This document shows positions 1 to 7,541 of a DNA stretch of 15,279 bases, in pieces. The notes under the pieces were generated by a model, which ran no database searches, was not told the DNA's origin, and saw nothing but the letters and a program-made list of their open reading frames with translations. A program made the translations under genes and the position numbers. Position 1 is the stretch's first letter, and each line of letters opens with the position of its first letter. Origin of the DNA: JBMTVT01 sp049451635 (lineage in GTDB: Bacteria > Bacteroidota > Bacteroidia > Flavobacteriales > Flavobacteriaceae); assembly GCA_049451635.1 (NCBI GenBank), contig JBMTVT010000051.1, positions 1-15,279 of the forward strand. The letters are read 5' to 3'.

Positions 1-27
1 AAAAGTCACTAAAATTAAGGTTTTTGC

Positions 28-40
28 AGACATTCTGTCT
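28..40. promoter_or_regulatory. Palindrome upstream of clpB, possible operator
   Basis: AGACA-TTC-TGTCT is a perfect 5-bp inverted repeat with a 3-base centre, about 100 bases before the clpB start. The 137 bases before clpB hold no gene that I can see and no clean TAnnTTTG element; a TTG at 64-66 and an A/T-rich TATAAAAATA stretch near 79 could be promoter parts. clpB is normally a heat-shock gene, so a regulator site here is plausible, but this is inference. It matches neither CIRCE nor HAIR as I know them. Confidence 0.35.
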
Positions 41-137
41 TATAAAAAGTATTGGTAAGATTATTGACCTAACAAAGATATAAAAATAAAACAATAAAAA
101 TATTTTCACTCAAGTGGAAATGAAAAAAACATATCAT

Positions 138-2747
138 ATGAACTTAAATAATTATACAATAAAATCGCAAGAAGCCATACAGCAAGCGCAACAAATAGCA
201 CAGGCTTATGGACACCAACAAATAGAAAATGAACATCTGTTTAAAGGTGTTTTTGAAGTTGATGAAAATGTATTGCCATTTATATTAAAAAAATTAAATG
301 TCAATGTTGCTATATTAAAACAAACTTTAGATAAGCAACTGGAAAGTTTTTCAAAAGTATCTGGTGGCGAATTGATGCTATCACGTGAAGCTGGAAAAAG
401 TTTAAACGAGGCGTCCATTATAGCAAAAAAAATGAATGATGATTTTGTGTCTATCGAACATTTAATCATTGCCATTTTTAAATCGAACAGTAAAATTTCA
501 CAAATGCTAAAGGACCAAGGTGTTACTGAAAAAGATCTTAAAACAGCTATAGAAGAGCTTCGTAAAGGAGAAAATGTAACCTCCCAAAATCAAGAGGAAA
601 CATATAATGCGCTGTCTAAATATGCTAAAAACCTTAATCAATTAGCAAAAGATGGGAAATTGGACCCAGTTATTGGTCGTGACGAAGAAATCCGCAGAAT
701 TCTTCAAATTTTATCACGTCGAACTAAAAACAACCCTATTCTGGTTGGTGAACCAGGAACAGGTAAAACAGCTATTGCCGAAGGTTTAGCGCATAGAATT
801 ATAGACGGCGATGTGCCTGAAAACCTTAAAGAAAAACAAATTTTCGCCTTGGATATGGGTGCCCTTATTGCAGGTGCAAAATATAAAGGTGAATTTGAAG
901 AACGTTTAAAATCTGTCATTAAAGAAGTAACTTCCAGTAGTGGAGATATTGTATTATTTATAGATGAAATCCATACACTTGTGGGGGCAGGTGGCGGACA
1001 AGGCGCTATGGATGCTGCTAATATTTTAAAACCCGCATTGGCACGTGGTGAGTTAAGAGCTATTGGCGCTACAACTTTGGATGAATATCAAAAATATTTT
1101 GAAAAGGATAAAGCGTTGGAGCGTCGTTTTCAAAAAGTTACCGTTGATGAGCCTGATACCGAAAGTGCTATTTCCATACTTCGTGGCATTAAGGAAAAAT
1201 ATGAAACCCATCATAAAGTCAGAATTAAAGATGAAGCTATTATTGGTGCCGTAGAGCTATCGCAACGTTATATCACCAACCGCTTTTTACCAGATAAAGC
1301 AATTGACTTAATGGATGAAGCAGCATCAAAATTACGTATGGAAATCAATTCTAAACCAGAAGAATTGGATGTTTTAGATAGAAAAATCATGCAACTGGAA
1401 ATTGAAATTGAAGCTATTAAACGTGAAAAGGATGAAGCCAAATTAAAATCACTACGGTCTGATTTAGCAAATTTAAAAGAACAACGCAATGAAATCAACG
1501 CTAAATGGAAAAGTGAAAAAGAGGTTGTTGACAATATCCAGAATACAAAACAAGATATCGAAAACTTTAAATTGGAAGCAGAACGCGCCGAAAGAGATGG
1601 CGATTATGGTAAAGTAGCAGAATTACGGTATGGCAAAATCAAGGAGGCACAAGAACTGTTGGAAACCTATCAAAAGCAATTACAGGAAAACCAATCGGGT
1701 AGCTCTTTAATAAAAGAAGAAGTAACTTATGATGATATAGCTGAAGTAGTTGCCAAATGGACAGGTATACCTGTTACAAAAATGCTACAAAGCGAGCGTG
1801 AAAAATTATTAAAATTAGAAGATCAATTACACAAACGTGTGGTTGGACAAAATGAAGCCATTGAAGCTGTAAGTGATGCCGTTAGACGTAGTCGAGCTGG
1901 TTTACAAAATCCAAAAAAACCCATAGGAACCTTCTTATTTTTGGGTACAACAGGCGTTGGTAAAACGGAGTTGGCAAAAGCATTGGCAGAATATCTGTTT
2001 GATGATGAAAATGCCATGACCAGAATTGACATGAGCGAATATCAAGAGCGTCATGCCGTAAGCAGATTGGTTGGCGCACCTCCAGGATACGTGGGTTATG
2101 ATGAAGGTGGACAACTTACCGAGGCCGTTAGAAGGAAGCCTTATTCTGTCGTGCTTCTTGATGAGATTGAAAAAGCACACCCTGATACTTTCAATATCTT
2201 ATTACAGGTTTTGGATGAAGGACATTTAACTGACAATAAAGGAAGGCGTGCAGACTTTAAAAACACCATTATAATTATGACTTCTAATATTGGTAGCCAT
2301 ATAATACAAGAGCGTTTTGAAGCCACAAAAGATATTGATTCTGCCATTGAAGCGGCAAAAATTGATGTACTTGCCTTGTTGAAACAAAGTGTAAGGCCAG
2401 AATTTTTAAACCGTATTGACGATACCATTTTGTTTACACCTTTAACTAGGGAGAACATCATTGAAATTGTTGGTTTGCAGTTAAAAAGTGTCACTAAAAT
2501 GATAGCTAAACAAGGTATTACATTTGATGCAACACCCGAAGCAATAAGCTATCTAGCAAGCAAAGGATATAATCCAGAGTATGGTGCACGACCTGTAAAA
2601 CGTGTTATTCAAAAAGAAGTTTTAAGTGCTTTGAGCAAAGAGATTTTATCAGGCAAAGTAACCACCGATAGTATTATTTTATTGGATGCCTTTGATGATA
2701 AATTGGTGTTTAGAAATCAAGGCAATTTAGTTACTGAAGAATTTTAA
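138..2747 (+). CDS. clpB: ATP-dependent chaperone ClpB (Hsp100 disaggregase)
   Basis: This is a hexameric cytoplasmic AAA+ disaggregase that works with DnaK/DnaJ/GrpE to rescue aggregated proteins. I place the start at the ATG at 138, giving 869 aa beginning MNLNNYTIKSQEAI, as in the family. The frame is open back to a GTG at 114 and has another ATG at 120, which would add 6-8 untypical residues. In order (138-based numbering): Clp-N repeats at about 1-145; first AAA domain with Walker A GEPGTGKT at 204-211 and Walker B LFIDEIH at about 273-279; coiled-coil middle domain at roughly 400-525, rich in Glu/Lys; second AAA domain with Walker A GTTGVGKT at 603-610 and Walker B VVLLDE ending at Glu676; and the C-terminal D2 small domain with YGARPVKR. 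Length and all motifs are those of a complete ClpB. It is transcribed alone and ends in a hairpin terminator. Confidence 0.98.
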   Translation: MNLNNYTIKSQEAIQQAQQIAQAYGHQQIENEHLFKGVFEVDENVLPFILKKLNVNVAILKQTLDKQLESFSKVSGGELMLSREAGKSLNEASIIAKKMNDDFVSIEHLIIAIFKSNSKISQMLKDQGVTEKDLKTAIEELRKGENVTSQNQEETYNALSKYAKNLNQLAKDGKLDPVIGRDEEIRRILQILSRRTKNNPILVGEPGTGKTAIAEGLAHRIIDGDVPENLKEKQIFALDMGALIAGAKYKGEFEERLKSVIKEVTSSSGDIVLFIDEIHTLVGAGGGQGAMDAANILKPALARGELRAIGATTLDEYQKYFEKDKALERRFQKVTVDEPDTESAISILRGIKEKYETHHKVRIKDEAIIGAVELSQRYITNRFLPDKAIDLMDEAASKLRMEINSKPEELDVLDRKIMQLEIEIEAIKREKDEAKLKSLRSDLANLKEQRNEINAKWKSEKEVVDNIQNTKQDIENFKLEAERAERDGDYGKVAELRYGKIKEAQELLETYQKQLQENQSGSSLIKEEVTYDDIAEVVAKWTGIPVTKMLQSEREKLLKLEDQLHKRVVGQNEAIEAVSDAVRRSRAGLQNPKKPIGTFLFLGTTGVGKTELAKALAEYLFDDENAMTRIDMSEYQERHAVSRLVGAPPGYVGYDEGGQLTEAVRRKPYSVVLLDEIEKAHPDTFNILLQVLDEGHLTDNKGRRADFKNTIIIMTSNIGSHIIQERFEATKDIDSAIEAAKIDVLALLKQSVRPEFLNRIDDTILFTPLTRENIIEIVGLQLKSVTKMIAKQGITFDATPEAISYLASKGYNPEYGARPVKRVIQKEVLSALSKEILSGKVTTDSIILLDAFDDKLVFRNQGNLVTEEF

Positions 2748-2811
2748 ACTTAATTGAAATCAATTGTAACAAATTGATTTAGATTAAGTCTATTAGTTGG
2801 TTGGTTAGTTG

Positions 2812-2858
2812 AAAAGCAACATGATTCTTTTAGTTAAGATGATTGTTGCTTTTTTTTG
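2812..2858 (+). terminator. Rho-independent terminator of clpB
   Basis: AAGCAAC (2814-2820) pairs with GTTGCTT (2845-2851), with an inner TCTT/AAGA stem around a TTAGTT loop. The 3' arm runs into a tract of eight T (2850-2857). It lies 65 bases after the clpB stop and separates clpB from the deo genes. The rest of the 2748-3097 gap contains an AT-rich hairpin (2897-2937) and a promoter-like element near 3002, and no gene that I can see. Confidence 0.8.
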
Positions 2859-2896
2859 ATTGAAATATATCAACCTACAAGTTTAAAAGCACAATA

Positions 2897-2937
2897 AACA
2901 CTCTTATTTTCACAATAAATCAAAAAAAATAAGTGTT
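2897..2937. repeat. AT-rich imperfect hairpin between clpB and the deoC paralogue
   Basis: AACA-CT-CTTATTTT (2897-2910) can pair with AAAATAAG-TGTT (2926-2937): 12 base pairs with a two-base CT bulge and a 15-base loop. It could be a second terminator, a regulator site or chance in AT-rich DNA. The pairing is visible; the function is unknown. Confidence 0.3.
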
Positions 2938-2985
2938 AATTAAATCAAGTTATTTGTTGATAAAAAACAAAAAAAACCGATGAAC

Positions 2986-3009
2986 TGCAGCCTGCAATCT
3001 TTATTTTTG
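2986..3009 (+). promoter_or_regulatory. Candidate promoter with palindrome for the deoC paralogue
   Basis: TATTTTTG (3002-3009) fits the Bacteroidetes -7 consensus TAnnTTTG. No TTG lies at the usual -33 spacing. Directly upstream is a perfect 11-bp palindrome, TGCAG-C-CTGCA (2986-2996), where a regulator could overlap the promoter. The inferred transcript would have a leader of about 85 bases before the ATG at 3098. Confidence 0.4.
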
Positions 3010-3097
3010 TTCAATAAAGTTTCAAAACCAGTAATAAATTATAAATAATTCTATGTTTATAATGCCTAATAACCTTAAAATCCAAGTTTATTAAATT

Positions 3098-3835
3098 ATG
3101 AATACATCCAAGTATATTGATTTTGCATTGTTAAGCCCCATCGCAACAGAACAGGAAGTTATAGACCACTGTTTCAAAGCCAGAAATAATGATTATTATG
3201 CTGTTAATGTAAATAGTGCTTTTGTACCTCTTGCTAAACAGCTATTGGAAGATACCGATGTAAAAGTATCTACTGTAGTTGGATTTCCATTAGGTGCCAC
3301 TTCAACCAAAGCAAAATCTTTTGAAGCTAAAAATGCTATAGAAGAAGGTGCTGATGAGATAGATATGGTAATAAATTTAGGCTATCTTAAAAGTAGAAAC
3401 TATGTTGCAGTTTTTAGAGATATTTCAGATGTTAAAATGGCTATTGGAAACACGCCTTTAAAAGTTATTATTGAAATTTCAGAGTTAAACAAAAATGAAA
3501 TTGTTAAGGCTTGTGAAATTTGTTTAGATGCAAAAGCAGACTATATTAAAACATCGACTGGTTTTTCTAAAAATGGAGCTACTTTAACTGCGGTTAAAAT
3601 AATCAAGAAAATTGTAAAAAATAAAGTAAAAATAGAAGCTTCAGGAGGTATTGATGATTGTTACACCTTACTTAAATACATTGAAGCTGGTGCAGATAGG
3701 GTTAGCTCTTCCTCAGAGACAGAAATTACAAATAAAAATCCGATAGCTCGAAATTCCAAAATCTATAAAAAGTATATCGATTCTCTAGAGAAAAAAGAAG
3801 CTAAAATCACCTCTAATATCAACTCTTTAAATTAA
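3098..3835 (+). CDS. Divergent DeoC-family aldolase paralogue lacking one catalytic lysine
   Basis: This 245-aa TIM-barrel protein belongs to the DeoC/LacD class I aldolase family and aligns without gaps to the canonical DeoC encoded just downstream (by eye about half identical). It keeps Asp89 (in EIDMVIN), the Lys of KVIIE, and the Schiff-base Lys151 in KTSTGF. Several positions conserved in DeoC are changed: Glu180 replaces the second catalytic lysine (Lys201 of the E. coli enzyme; here IEASGG instead of IKASGG), DHTLLKP is DFALLSP, Cys37 is Asn, and Gly203 and Gly207 near the phosphate site are Ser and Glu. It has a charged C-terminal tail of about 25 residues and no C-terminal Tyr. The frame is intact, so the gene is probably maintained. 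Normal deoxyribose-5-phosphate cleavage is doubtful; altered chemistry or a regulatory role is possible. The family assignment is certain, the function is not. Confidence 0.9.
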   Translation: MNTSKYIDFALLSPIATEQEVIDHCFKARNNDYYAVNVNSAFVPLAKQLLEDTDVKVSTVVGFPLGATSTKAKSFEAKNAIEEGADEIDMVINLGYLKSRNYVAVFRDISDVKMAIGNTPLKVIIEISELNKNEIVKACEICLDAKADYIKTSTGFSKNGATLTAVKIIKKIVKNKVKIEASGGIDDCYTLLKYIEAGADRVSSSSETEITNKNPIARNSKIYKKYIDSLEKKEAKITSNINSLN

Positions 3836-3963
3836 AAAATGTTTCTTTTAACCTAGGTTTTTTGAGAGCTCTATAAATGCATTCTCTTAATCTTTATTGA
3901 GCTTTTAATAAGTTGTTTACTTTCTAAAAACCTTTTGTTTAATATAATTTTTATAAATAGTTT

Positions 3964-3988
3964 TTGTAGAAATTAATATTTATATTTG
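3964..3988 (+). promoter_or_regulatory. Promoter of the deoC-deoD operon
   Basis: TATATTTG (3981-3988) is a perfect TAnnTTTG -7 element. A TTG at 3964-3966 is 14 bases upstream, shorter than the usual 17-23, so the -33 part is uncertain. The inferred start of transcription is near 3993, giving a leader of under 20 bases and arguing against translation from the upstream TTG at 3986. The 3836-4009 gap also holds a 10-bp palindrome, AACCTAGGTT (3850-3859), followed by a T run. Confidence 0.6.
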
Positions 3989-4009
3989 GTTTACTTCATT
4001 AAAAAACAA

Positions 4010-4672
4010 ATGAAACTAAACAAGTATATCGACCATACTTTGCTTAAACCAACAGCTACAAAACAAGATATTATTACCCTATGTGAGGAAGCTAAACAAT
4101 ATAAATTCTTCTCGGTATGTGTAAATAGTTGCTACGTAGGTTTAGCAAAAACCCAATTAAAAGAAAGCAAGGTAAAAGTGTGCAGCGTTATTGGTTTTCC
4201 ATTAGGGGCCATGAGTACAGAAGCTAAAGTAGAAGAAACTAAATCTGCTTTAAAAAATGGTGCTGATGAAATTGATATGGTTATAAACATCGGCTTTCTT
4301 AAAAGCAAGGATTTTGATGCTGTTTGGAAAGATATTGAAGCTGTTAAAAACACTATGCCAAATAAAACACTAAAAGTAATTTTAGAAACCTGTTATCTTG
4401 AGGAAATAGAAATTATTAAAGCCTGTGAACTGGCTTTACAAAGTGGTGCTGATTTTTTAAAAACCTCAACAGGTTTTGGTACTGGTGGTGCAACCATACA
4501 TGATGTGAAGCTCATGAAAAGTGTTTCAGGAAATAAAGCTAAAATAAAAGCTTCTGGTGGTATAAAAGATACCCAAACCGCTATGGAATATATAAGTCTT
4601 GGTGCAGACCGGATAGGAACTTCCTCTGGTATTACTATCATGAGTGGCAAACCTTCAAATTCTAATTACTAA
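4010..4672 (+). CDS. deoC: Deoxyribose-phosphate aldolase DeoC
   Basis: This is the class I aldolase that cleaves 2-deoxy-D-ribose-5-phosphate into glyceraldehyde-3-phosphate and acetaldehyde in the cytoplasm, the last step of deoxynucleoside catabolism. At 220 aa it has the length of the short (Bacillus-type) DeoC. It shows YIDHTLLKPTAT at the N terminus, Asp89 in EIDMVIN, KVILET, Schiff-base Lys151 in KTSTGFGTGGAT, the second catalytic Lys180 in KASGG, the phosphate-binding IGTSSG, and a C-terminal Tyr as in the E. coli enzyme. I chose the ATG at 4010 because MKLNKYIDHT matches the family start; an in-frame TTG at 3986 lies inside the promoter. The stop overlaps the deoD start (TAATG), implying translational coupling. 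Confidence 0.97.
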   Translation: MKLNKYIDHTLLKPTATKQDIITLCEEAKQYKFFSVCVNSCYVGLAKTQLKESKVKVCSVIGFPLGAMSTEAKVEETKSALKNGADEIDMVINIGFLKSKDFDAVWKDIEAVKNTMPNKTLKVILETCYLEEIEIIKACELALQSGADFLKTSTGFGTGGATIHDVKLMKSVSGNKAKIKASGGIKDTQTAMEYISLGADRIGTSSGITIMSGKPSNSNY

Positions 4673-5370
4673 TGAGTGTACATATCGAAGCCAAAAAAGG
4701 CGACATAGCAGAAACCATATTATTACCTGGAGACCCTCTACGTGCCAAATGGATTGCTGAAACTTTTTTAGAAAACCCAATTTGTTTCAATAAAATTAGA
4801 GGAATGTTAGGTTTTACAGGCACATACAACAACAAAAAAGTTTCGGTTATGGGTACTGGTATGGGCGTACCATCTATTTCAATTTATGCACACGAACTGA
4901 TTAATGAATATGATGTTAAAAATTTAATTCGTGTGGGTAGTGCAGGTTCTTATCAAAAGCATGTAAAAATTAGAGATATTGTATTAGCAATGGCGGCATC
5001 ATCAAATTCTGGAGTTAATGAACTGCGTTTTGGCGGAGCAGATTATGCACCAACAGCTAATTTTGAGTTATTTCAAAAAGCAGTTGAAGCAGCAAAAGCA
5101 AAACAAATTCCTTTAAAAGCAGGTAATGTTTTTACAAGTGATGAGTTTTATGCAGACGATTTTGAATCATACAAAAAATGGTCGAAATTCGGGGTATTGT
5201 GTGTGGAAATGGAGACTGCTGGTTTATATACCGTAGCTGCGAAATATAATGTAAATGCATTATCCATATTAACCATTTCAGACTCTTTGGTTACTGGAGA
5301 ACGTACTACTAGTAAAGAACGTGAAACCACGTTTAAAGATATGATTGAAATTGCTTTAGAATTAGCTTAA
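4672..5370 (+). CDS. deoD: Purine-nucleoside phosphorylase DeoD
   Basis: This enzyme phosphorolyses purine (deoxy)nucleosides to the free base and (deoxy)ribose-1-phosphate; the family is a cytoplasmic hexamer. The 232-aa protein has the numbering of the E. coli/Bacillus DeoD family almost exactly: His4, Gly20, Asp21 and Arg24 (LLPGDPLRAK), Arg43, Arg87 and Ser90 (IRVGSAG), Glu179-Met180-Glu181, Asp204 (TISD) and Arg217, which together make up the ribose, phosphate and base sites. It starts inside the deoC stop codon (one-base overlap), so the two are made together. Deoxyribose-1-phosphate formed here needs a phosphopentomutase, not seen in this window, before DeoC can act. Confidence 0.97.
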   Translation: MSVHIEAKKGDIAETILLPGDPLRAKWIAETFLENPICFNKIRGMLGFTGTYNNKKVSVMGTGMGVPSISIYAHELINEYDVKNLIRVGSAGSYQKHVKIRDIVLAMAASSNSGVNELRFGGADYAPTANFELFQKAVEAAKAKQIPLKAGNVFTSDEFYADDFESYKKWSKFGVLCVEMETAGLYTVAAKYNVNALSILTISDSLVTGERTTSKERETTFKDMIEIALELA

Positions 5371-5419
5371 ATCCAACAAAAAAATGTAATTTTTAAAAAC
5401 ATTAGTTGTTGCCTCAATT

Positions 5420-5908
5420 TTGCTTTTAGTATCATGTAAAAAAGAAAACCAAACAATACAACCTACAGCAAATAACAACTCGGTATATTATTTTATAAGA
5501 CATGCCGAAAAAGATAAAAGCGACAGTTTAAATAATAATCCACATTTAACTGAAAAAGGTTTACAACGTGCTGATAAATGGAATCAAGTTTTTAAAAATA
5601 TTTCTTTTAATGCTATTTATTCAACTGATTACAACAGAACACGAGAAACTGCTTCACCTACTGCAAAAGACGACAATTTAGAACCTGTAATTTATAACCC
5701 TAAAAGCATAAACATCGAAACGTCCTTAAATGAGAACAAAGGGAAAACGGTTTTGGTTGTGGGGCATAGTAACACCACTACCAACTTGGTAAATAGAGTT
5801 CTAAAAAAAGACACTTACAATGAAATTGATGATACCAACAACAGTAATTTGTACATAGTTACTGTGAATGATAAAAGTATTTCAAGCAGTCTATTATTTA
5901 TTGAATAG
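5420..5908 (+). CDS. Histidine-phosphatase-family lipoprotein with disrupted start
   Basis: This is a histidine phosphatase (phosphoglycerate mutase-like) superfamily protein, apparently exported. In the 162-aa frame opened by the TTG at 5420 there is a lipobox-like LVSC (Cys6), then YFIRHAEK with the phospho-acceptor His28, NRTRETA at 72-78, and VVGHSNTT with the second catalytic His116. Substrate unknown. A TTG start leaves a signal peptide of only five residues. The same frame continues upstream through a normal lipoprotein signal sequence (FLKTLVVASILLLVSC) to an ATG at 5384, but codon 2 is TAA (5387-5389) where AAA would be typical. So either the gene recently lost its start, a weak codon is used, or there is a base-call error. 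It lies 13 bases after deoD, as if in that operon, and overlaps the convergent gene by 11 bp. Confidence 0.75.
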   Translation: MLLVSCKKENQTIQPTANNNSVYYFIRHAEKDKSDSLNNNPHLTEKGLQRADKWNQVFKNISFNAIYSTDYNRTRETASPTAKDDNLEPVIYNPKSINIETSLNENKGKTVLVVGHSNTTTNLVNRVLKKDTYNEIDDTNNSNLYIVTVNDKSISSSLLFIE

Positions 5909-6650
5909 TATCCGTTTTTACAGAAATATTTTTCAATTCTATTTTTGAAAGCAGTTCTAATTTATTAGTTTCAAAAAGAACGTCTAAACTTTCTAAAGAA
6001 ACCTCATTATTTGCAGGTTTATAGTTATTATAATCAACAAATCGAATGTCCCCAATAAAACGTTCGTTATAAGCTTCCCTGAAGCGATAACCTCTTCCGT
6101 CTTTTTCATTGTAAGAATACACTAGATAATCAGCTTTGAAGGTGTCTTTATTAACCCAATATATAAACTCATCATCAAAATCCTCTCCACCTCCATCTTT
6201 GTTAAAAGTGACTTTTATTTTGTAATAACTCTTACCCTTAACTTGAACTTCATAAAGAAAAGTTTTATTGACAGCTTTGTCATTCAACCCATATGGCAAC
6301 ACAGAAAAATAATGTACTGAGTTTACCGAAGCTGCGTAAGCTTGCTCTTTACCGTCAGAAACCACAGAAATACTGTCTTTTACAAATCTTCGAAAACCTT
6401 TATTGTTTAAAACATCTTTAATTTCACCCAAAGAATCATTAAAAATTCTTTCATATTGAATTTTGCCATTGTCCCTAATCGCTTTGTAGTGTTTATCTCT
6501 GAAATCAAATTCTATTGTTGATTTTTTAAAAAGTTCACCTCCTGAAACTTCAATTGACTTGTTTATAATTGCATTGGCATCCATAACATCTTTTTCACAA
6601 CTTGAAAGAGATAAGGTTAATAAAAGAAAAAACGTGATTTTTTTTATCAT
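5898..6650 (-). CDS. Lipoprotein of unknown function, probably DUF6503 family
   Basis: The 250-aa protein begins with a lipoprotein signal peptide (MIKKITFFLLLTLSLSSC, lipidated Cys18) followed by a soluble domain rich in aromatic and charged residues, with many short beta-strand-like stretches (KSYYKIKVTFNKDGG, FIYWVNKDTF, YRFREAYN). The pattern resembles flavobacterial lipoproteins I know as DUF6503; this rests on memory of the family, not a search. No catalytic motif is evident. It should sit in the envelope. It is 39 bases downstream of pxpC on the same strand, so it may be the last gene of that transcript. Its 3' end overlaps the phosphatase gene on the other strand by 11 bp, leaving no room for a separate terminator. 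Confidence 0.75.
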   Translation of the reverse strand: MIKKITFFLLLTLSLSSCEKDVMDANAIINKSIEVSGGELFKKSTIEFDFRDKHYKAIRDNGKIQYERIFNDSLGEIKDVLNNKGFRRFVKDSISVVSDGKEQAYAASVNSVHYFSVLPYGLNDKAVNKTFLYEVQVKGKSYYKIKVTFNKDGGGEDFDDEFIYWVNKDTFKADYLVYSYNEKDGRGYRFREAYNERFIGDIRFVDYNNYKPANNEVSLESLDVLFETNKLELLSKIELKNISVKTDTIQ

Positions 6651-6689
6651 AATTTAAGTTTTAAAGTCTGTCGTAAAATTTACAAGTAG

Positions 6690-7541
6690 CTAAATTTCAT
6701 ATAGAGAAAATTTAATTTTACTTCCCATAAACTTTTGTGCCAAAACATTGATTGCAGATTCCTTAAGTTGAAGTACCCTTGGATAACCGCCAGTGGTTTG
6801 GCAATCGCACATTAAAACAATCAGTTTTCCTGATGGCGTTAATTGAACGGTACCTGGAAGAACCGGAGAGGTGATGATTGGTTTTAAATTGTTATCAATG
6901 GTTTCTTCAAGTTGGTAAGCCATTCTATTATTATCTTTTGAAATAGTAAACTTATTTGAGAAAAGCTGCAGTTGTTGGGCTTCTGAAAGCTTATCAAACT
7001 CTGGACCTTTAAAAACCTCAATAGTATTTGCAGTTATATAAGATGTATCAAATCTAACCGATGCATGTTTATTTTTGGTTTCGATAGAAACTTCTACAAC
7101 TTGCAAATCATCATTTTTATGCAACTTAACTTTTTGGGTGATGTTTTGGCGCATGCTTTTGCTATTCATTACTGTTTCTGTCTTAAAACCACCCAAAATA
7201 GCTAAATAACATCTAAAACCTGTTTGCAGCCTCGCAAAAGCCAATATATCATTGGGTTTAATTGCTATAATCTTATTAAGATGAACAGGAAGACCATTGA
7301 GTGTTGGTGACATATCTGCCCCAGATATAGCTATATAGGTTTGAATATTAAATTGAAGCTTTGCACCCGTCATGGTCATTTCTAAAACAGCTTCGTTTTT
7401 ATGATTTCCCAATAAGGCATTAACAATTGAAGCCGCTTTTTTATCCATTACACCAGAATAAGGCACACCATATTCCTGATAGCCTAAACGACCAAAATCT
7501 TGAATAGAACTGTAAAACCCTGGATTCAAAACTTTAATCAT
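6690..7541 (-). CDS. pxpC: 5-oxoprolinase subunit PxpC (biotin-dependent carboxyltransferase-like, KipA family)
   Basis: This is one of the three subunits of the bacterial ATP-dependent 5-oxoprolinase, which opens 5-oxoproline (pyroglutamate) to L-glutamate. The 283-aa protein has the AHS2/KipA signature near its N terminus: SIQDFGRLGYQEYGVPYSG at 12-30, followed by MDKKAASIVNALLGN. Later come ISGADMSPTLNG, a central MAYQLE and a C-terminal half ending with LMCDCQTTGGYPR and VLQLKESAINVLAQ, all typical of the family. Length is at the short end of normal (about 280-330 aa). It overlaps the end of pxpB by 8 bases, consistent with coupled translation in a pxpA-pxpB-pxpC operon. Confidence 0.93.
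   Translation of the reverse strand: MIKVLNPGFYSSIQDFGRLGYQEYGVPYSGVMDKKAASIVNALLGNHKNEAVLEMTMTGAKLQFNIQTYIAISGADMSPTLNGLPVHLNKIIAIKPNDILAFARLQTGFRCYLAILGGFKTETVMNSKSMRQNITQKVKLHKNDDLQVVEVSIETKNKHASVRFDTSYITANTIEVFKGPEFDKLSEAQQLQLFSNKFTISKDNNRMAYQLEETIDNNLKPIITSPVLPGTVQLTPSGKLIVLMCDCQTTGGYPRVLQLKESAINVLAQKFMGSKIKFSLYEI

Noticed and set aside
206..2494. Several open frames of 60-117 codons on the - strand inside clpB, and one on the + strand at 1063-1254
   Set aside because: They are antisense or out-of-frame shadows of a strongly conserved gene, with Ser/Cys-rich, low-complexity translations and no family features.
3098..3835. The first deoC copy as a pseudogene
   Set aside because: It has no stop or frameshift over 245 codons and keeps the barrel core and Schiff-base lysine, so divergence under selection is more likely than decay.
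3850..3859. AACCTAGGTT palindrome followed by T run as a terminator
   Set aside because: A 10-bp palindrome without a loop cannot form a normal terminator hairpin; at most it is a weak signal or a protein site.
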